Shown here piece after piece: positions 6,352-9,658 of a stretch of DNA of 9,658 nucleotides (within the stretch, counting starts at the first letter, position 1; every line of letters begins with the position of its first letter). The translations under genes and the position numbers were made by a program. The DNA is from DASQDN01 sp035630195 (GTDB lineage Bacteria; Acidobacteriota; Terriglobia; Bryobacterales; Bryobacteraceae), in the NCBI GenBank assembly GCA_035630195.1, contig DASQLD010000599.1:1-9658 (forward strand), written 5' to 3'. The notes under the pieces are model-generated. The model was not told the DNA's origin and searched no databases. It saw nothing but the letters and a program-made list of their open reading frames with translations.

Positions 6352-7742
6352 CGGGCCTGATGCTTGCCGGAAGGAGCTAGTGCGAACGCGTATAAGGCTT
6401 CCTCGGTGCGGAGATAAATCACACCATCGGATAACGCCGGTGTCGCGTAAATCTCCTCCCCCAGATCGTTCACCGCAAGAACCTCCCAATTGCTGCCTGC
6501 GCGTAGCACTACAACTTTTCCTTCTTCGCTACTCAGCCAGACCTTACCATCGGCGGCAACCGGTGAGGACGAGTATCCACCGAGGGCGCCTGCAATGCGA
6601 GCCGATTTAGTAACCTTGCCTGTGCCTGCGTCATGCGTTGTCATGATGCCGCCATTTCGAACGATATATAAAATATCCTGGTATGCGAGTGTGGAAGGAA
6701 TCACACTCGTAAAGTTTTTTTCGTACCGCCATAACTCCCGAGCGCCGTCTTTCTCCATCTGAATCGCAATGAGGCAGTTCGGTCCAATGACTCGCTTGGC
6801 AAATAGATCCCACTCATCCTGGGAGACGACCCCATCCCGATTTCCTGCGTTCTTTGAAAGATTGTTGAGAATTGGATCATCTCCGAATTCATCGGGTGTC
6901 AGGACAGCATCTTTGTTCTTATCGTGCCGCTCCAATCGGGGCGCAAAGGGCGCGGGCGTCTCAACGCCGTAACCAAACCCGTAAACCGTGTCCCCTTCCA
7001 GTACGGGACTCGCTACGATCGCGGTTGGCAATCCCTGGAGCGTGAACTCGCGCTTGCCAGTGTCTGCTGCATGAACGCCAAACTGACCGCGGCTGGTTGT
7101 GATGATACGAGGCTTTGCGCTTCCAAACTGGTGGATCAGCGGTGTCCCCCACGCTTCGGTCTCTTCACGAGCGACTTTCCATCGCATCTCACCGCTCTTC
7201 CGATCTAACGCAGCGATGTAAGAACCCTCCCATTGATCCGCCACAAGAATGACGGAATCGCCGGCAAGGATCGGCGACGAGCTCAATCCCTGCGTGTTCA
7301 TGAAGGGACCGAGTGGAGTCTTCCATCTCAGTCTCCCCGAAGAATCGTACGAAACGAACCCAAAATCCTTGAAGAAAGCATAGATACTATCGCCATCCGA
7401 AACTGGCGTAATCGCAGCCTCATGATTCAAGCGATTGGCAATCTCGGAATGCGGCCGATCAATCGAGCGCTCCCAGAGAAGCTTGCCTGTGCCCCGATCG
7501 AAGCACTGCGTGTACAGCTTGCCGCCATCGGAAGCTGTCAGGAAAATGCGACTGGGGGTGAGAACCGGGGACGATTTTCCCGGCCGCACGACTGTACGCC
7601 AAGCCAGGTTGCGATCCTTCCCAAACTCGACCGGAAAGCCTTTGTCTTTTGAAACCCCTGAGCCGTTCGGTCCGCGAAACCTCGTCCATTCTTCGGCGGT
7701 GAGATTGACCATGCACACAAACAGCGCAACTAGCTGTCGCAA
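6348..7742 (-). CDS. Secreted PQQ-type beta-propeller protein with EF-hand insert
   Basis: The frame opens at GTG 7775, but I place the start at TTG 7742. A perfect GGAGGT (7754-7749) lies six bases before it and directly abuts the alternative ATG 7748, which is too close. The 464-residue product begins with a signal peptide, MRQLVALFVCMVNLTA, then EEWTRFRGPNGSG, typical of exported PQQ-like (PQQ_2) propellers. Blade repeats of the form D-x-x-(T/S)-G-x-x-x-W occur at about 82-90, 132-140, 180-188 and 370-376, with SSP turns at about 58, 155 and 392. None of the residues of true quinoprotein dehydrogenases is obvious, so a scaffold or binding role is as likely as catalysis. Residues 274-285 (DKNKDAVLTPDE) form a canonical EF-hand loop; a second, 299-310, is degenerate. 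It follows the PAL-like gene by 32 bases, implying one operon. Confidence 0.9.
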   Translation of the reverse strand: MRQLVALFVCMVNLTAEEWTRFRGPNGSGVSKDKGFPVEFGKDRNLAWRTVVRPGKSSPVLTPSRIFLTASDGGKLYTQCFDRGTGKLLWERSIDRPHSEIANRLNHEAAITPVSDGDSIYAFFKDFGFVSYDSSGRLRWKTPLGPFMNTQGLSSSPILAGDSVILVADQWEGSYIAALDRKSGEMRWKVAREETEAWGTPLIHQFGSAKPRIITTSRGQFGVHAADTGKREFTLQGLPTAIVASPVLEGDTVYGFGYGVETPAPFAPRLERHDKNKDAVLTPDEFGDDPILNNLSKNAGNRDGVVSQDEWDLFAKRVIGPNCLIAIQMEKDGARELWRYEKNFTSVIPSTLAYQDILYIVRNGGIMTTHDAGTGKVTKSARIAGALGGYSSSPVAADGKVWLSSEEGKVVVLRAGSNWEVLAVNDLGEEIYATPALSDGVIYLRTEEALYAFALAPSGKHQAR

Positions 7743-7774
7743 AAGCATACCTCCGAGGCGATCAATCCGCAGCA

Positions 7775-8671
7775 CTATTTAGCAAACTTTTGGACTCGCC
7801 AATTCTTAATTTCGGCGACGTAGATACTGCCTGCACTGTCAACAGCGATGTTGTGCGCGAAGTCGAGTTTGCCCGGGATCTTTCCGAAAGAACTGAGTAC
7901 TCCCGTGATCTGTCCGTCGAGATTGAGTCTGACGATTCGGTTGTTCAAACCATCACACATATAGATGGCATTCTCTTTTGCGACATATGACAAACCCCAG
8001 GGGGCCCCAACGTCACTCCACTTCGTCACAAACTTTCCATTCTCGTCGAAGATCTGAATGCGCTGGTTCGTACGATCGGCAACGTAAACTCTGCCCCCTG
8101 AGTCGATCGCGACATCATGAACGAGGTCGAATTCGCCATCGGCGGTACCTTTGCGACCCCATTGGCTTCGATAGACGCCGTCTTTACCATAGCGAACGAC
8201 GCGGGAGTTTACGTAGCCGTCGGAAATGTAAACGTCGCCGTTCTTGGCAAACGCCACACCCGTGGGTTCGTTGAAGGCATCTTTGCTGTCGTTTTGGCCA
8301 ACGCCTCGACCGAGCACCATGAGCAGCCGTCCTGCCGGGCCCCACTTTAGGATCTGATGCCCCTTTACGTCGACGGTCCAGATGTTCCCATCTTCATCGA
8401 CACGAATCCCATGCGAAGACTTGACCGGAACCTCAGGCCACGACCGTAGCATCCTGCCGTTGCTGTCAAACTGCATCACCGGATGAGCGCCGCGGTTGTA
8501 CACCCAGACGTTATCGTCTTTATCGACCGCGACTCCAGAGGTCTCACCGAAGTTCCAGCCGTCAGGCAGTTTCGCCCAGTCCGGTACAACCTTGTGAGGG
8601 AGTGGTGGACCACTTTTGAGTTGGGCAAAGCACACCGAAGCCAGAGTGAACGCCAGCAGATATCGTGTCAT
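7775..8671 (-). CDS. PAL-like NHL-repeat protein (peptidyl-alpha-hydroxyglycine amidating lyase family)
   Basis: The 298-residue product starts at ATG 8671, chosen because MTRYLLAFTLASVCFA is a good Sec signal; GTG 8689 is also in frame and neither has a clear ribosome-binding site. After the signal come six NHL repeats (about 42-72, 84-114, 132-165, 181-213, 222-253, 270-297), one per blade of a six-bladed propeller. The repeats match rat PAL around its active site: His87 (SSHGIRVD), His185 (LVHDVAID) and His273 (FAHNIAVD) at the three zinc ligands, Arg60 (NRGAH), Tyr153 (SDGYVNSR) and Arg200 (VADRTNQR) at the catalytic residues. PAL cleaves carbinolamides to an amide and glyoxylate. The cysteines of both PAL disulfides are missing. 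It lies between the lactonase-like and PQQ genes on the same strand. Fold is certain; lyase activity is inferred. Confidence 0.88.
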   Translation of the reverse strand: MTRYLLAFTLASVCFAQLKSGPPLPHKVVPDWAKLPDGWNFGETSGVAVDKDDNVWVYNRGAHPVMQFDSNGRMLRSWPEVPVKSSHGIRVDEDGNIWTVDVKGHQILKWGPAGRLLMVLGRGVGQNDSKDAFNEPTGVAFAKNGDVYISDGYVNSRVVRYGKDGVYRSQWGRKGTADGEFDLVHDVAIDSGGRVYVADRTNQRIQIFDENGKFVTKWSDVGAPWGLSYVAKENAIYMCDGLNNRIVRLNLDGQITGVLSSFGKIPGKLDFAHNIAVDSAGSIYVAEIKNWRVQKFAK

Positions 8672-8679
8672 GGTGGAGA

Positions 8680-8704
8680 ATTCTAACACCAGTTGCGGTA
8701 CCGC
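8680..8704 (-). promoter_or_regulatory. Palindrome and possible -10 ahead of the PAL-like gene
   Basis: The 45-bp gap between the lactonase-like stop and the PAL-like start holds the perfect 10-bp palindrome GCGGTACCGC (8695-8704). Nine bases downstream on the minus strand is TAGAAT (8685-8680), five of six to a -10 box; no -35 is convincing. The palindrome core CGGTACCG is the same as that of the 22-bp palindrome at 4999-5020. This may be an operon-internal promoter with an operator. Confidence 0.35.
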
Positions 8705-8716
8705 GCTTGAAGGTCT

Positions 8717-9658
8717 TCAGCAAATATGGGCGCCGCGGGCTTCCACGTAGACCGTGTAGAGAGATTGACCGGCGGTCATGAATAGCCGGTTACGCTTTCT
8801 TCCGCCGAAGCACAGATTCGAGCAGATTTCAGGCAGGCGAATCAAACCGATTCTCACTCCATCCGGAGCTACAATGTGAACGCCGTCGTATCCTGCGCCG
8901 ACCCATCCTGCGGCGATCCAGATATTGCCGTCAGTATCAGCGCGAATCCCGTCGGCCATGCCCGCTCCCATCGTGGACATCTCCATTGACACAAACTGGC
9001 GGCCCTTCGACAACGTATTCCCGTTGACGTCAAAGACCTGAACGTTTTTGGGCGCGTCGGGATAGTGAGACGATCCTGTGTCACACACGTAGAGCTTTTT
9101 GTAATCCGGGGAAAAGCAGATGCCGTTCGGTTTCCGTACTTCATCGCTGACCATAGCGAGTTGAGCAGAAACAGGATCCAGACGATACACAGCCTCTTTT
9201 AGTTCAAGGGGCGCTTTGTTGCCTTCATAATCGAGCAGCGATCCATAACCGGGGTCCGTGAACCAAATTGCGCCATCCGGATGCACAACGATATCGTTCG
9301 GGGCATTGAGCGGCTTGCCGTTGAACTTGTCGGCCAAGACAGTCACTCCGCCGTTGTGCTCGTAGCGTACGACGCGGCGGTTACCGTGCTCGCACGAGAG
9401 CTGGCGGCCCTGATAATCGAATGTATTGCCGTTGCTGTAACCGGCGGGTTTGCGCATCGTGCTCACATGGCCATCGTCGGCGATCCATCTCAACTGACGA
9501 TCATTGGGAATATCGCTCCAGAGCAAATATTCCCCGACAGTGTTCCAGGCGGGTCCCTCTGCCCAGAGCGCCCCTGTATGCAGCCGCTGAATAGGCGTAT
9601 TGCCGATCGCATACTTCTTGAACCGATTCTCCAATACAACGATGTCGGGATCAGGGTA
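8717..9658 (-). CDS. SMP-30/gluconolactonase-like enzyme (5' end outside window)
   Basis: The frame is open to the right edge: the first eight codons (YPDPDIVV) continue into VLENRFKKY and match the usual beginning of this family, so the TTG at 9634 is not the start. The 313 visible residues are nearly the whole domain of about 300. It is a six-bladed propeller with one divalent metal, and members hydrolyse sugar lactones such as gluconolactone. The expected ligands are Glu34 (WAEGPAW), Asn178 (KPNGICFSPD) and Asp236 (MADGIRADTDG), with Asn121 (APNDIVVHPDG) in the substrate pocket, numbered from the window edge. Whether it has a signal peptide cannot be seen, although the sequence before YPDPDI in relatives often holds one. 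It is the first visible gene of a same-strand run with the PAL-like and PQQ proteins. The substrate is not determined. Confidence 0.93.
   Translation of the reverse strand, partial: YPDPDIVVLENRFKKYAIGNTPIQRLHTGALWAEGPAWNTVGEYLLWSDIPNDRQLRWIADDGHVSTMRKPAGYSNGNTFDYQGRQLSCEHGNRRVVRYEHNGGVTVLADKFNGKPLNAPNDIVVHPDGAIWFTDPGYGSLLDYEGNKAPLELKEAVYRLDPVSAQLAMVSDEVRKPNGICFSPDYKKLYVCDTGSSHYPDAPKNVQVFDVNGNTLSKGRQFVSMEMSTMGAGMADGIRADTDGNIWIAAGWVGAGYDGVHIVAPDGVRIGLIRLPEICSNLCFGGRKRNRLFMTAGQSLYTVYVEARGAHIC

Noticed and set aside
7775..8671. Lipobox in the PAL-like signal peptide (LASVC)
   Set aside because: The residue before Cys is Val rather than Gly, Ala or Ser, and a signal peptidase I site after CFA fits better.
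8680..8716. Terminator between the lactonase-like and PAL-like genes
   Set aside because: The only inverted repeat is the 10-bp palindrome with no loop and no U-run after it, so it looks more like a protein-binding site.
1..9658. Transposons, CRISPR repeats, tRNA genes, prophage or toxin-antitoxin modules
   Set aside because: No direct repeats, transposase-like frames, cloverleaf sequences or small paired frames were found; nearly all bases fall in the eight genes listed.

Overview
The window reads as a piece of bacterial chromosome from a GC-moderate, Gram-negative soil-type bacterium. The mix of genes (a planctomycete-type cytochrome c joined to a copper monooxygenase, exported NHL, PQQ and SMP-30 beta-propellers, a DUF2071 protein, and an ArgRS with a GRKG loop) fits Acidobacteriota best, near Solibacterales/Bryobacterales. 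That placement is inferred from protein style, not from a marker gene. There is no mobile element, CRISPR array, tRNA or rRNA, and no gene-free stretch over 300 bases.

Left part (1-3568): the 3' three-fifths of malate synthase A (aceB, + strand) runs in from outside the window. A strong hairpin probably serves as a shared terminator with the convergent minus-strand genes: a small coiled-coil lipoprotein and, upstream of it, arginyl-tRNA synthetase (argS).

Middle (3569-5050): a SAM-dependent methyltransferase diverges from argS and overlaps by 27 bp, tail to tail, with a DUF2071/YqjF-like protein.

Right part (5029-9658): this is the interesting section. A secreted protein joins one c-type heme domain to a PHM-type (peptidylglycine alpha-hydroxylating monooxygenase) dicopper domain with all six copper ligands recognisable. 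It converges on a minus-strand run of three exported beta-propeller genes: an SMP-30/gluconolactonase-like enzyme (5' end outside the window), an NHL protein, and a PQQ-type propeller carrying an EF-hand insert. The NHL protein keeps every zinc and catalytic residue of peptidyl-alpha-hydroxyglycine alpha-amidating lyase (PAL). In animals PHM and PAL are the two halves of peptide-amidating PAM. The locus may therefore encode a split, heme-coupled, PAM-like oxidative N-dealkylation system in the periplasm. The PHM-like half lacks the residues that hold a peptide carboxylate, so its substrate is probably not a C-terminal glycine peptide. The palindrome CGGTACCG occurs only twice in the window, just upstream of the PHM-like gene and just upstream of the PAL-like gene, which hints at shared control.
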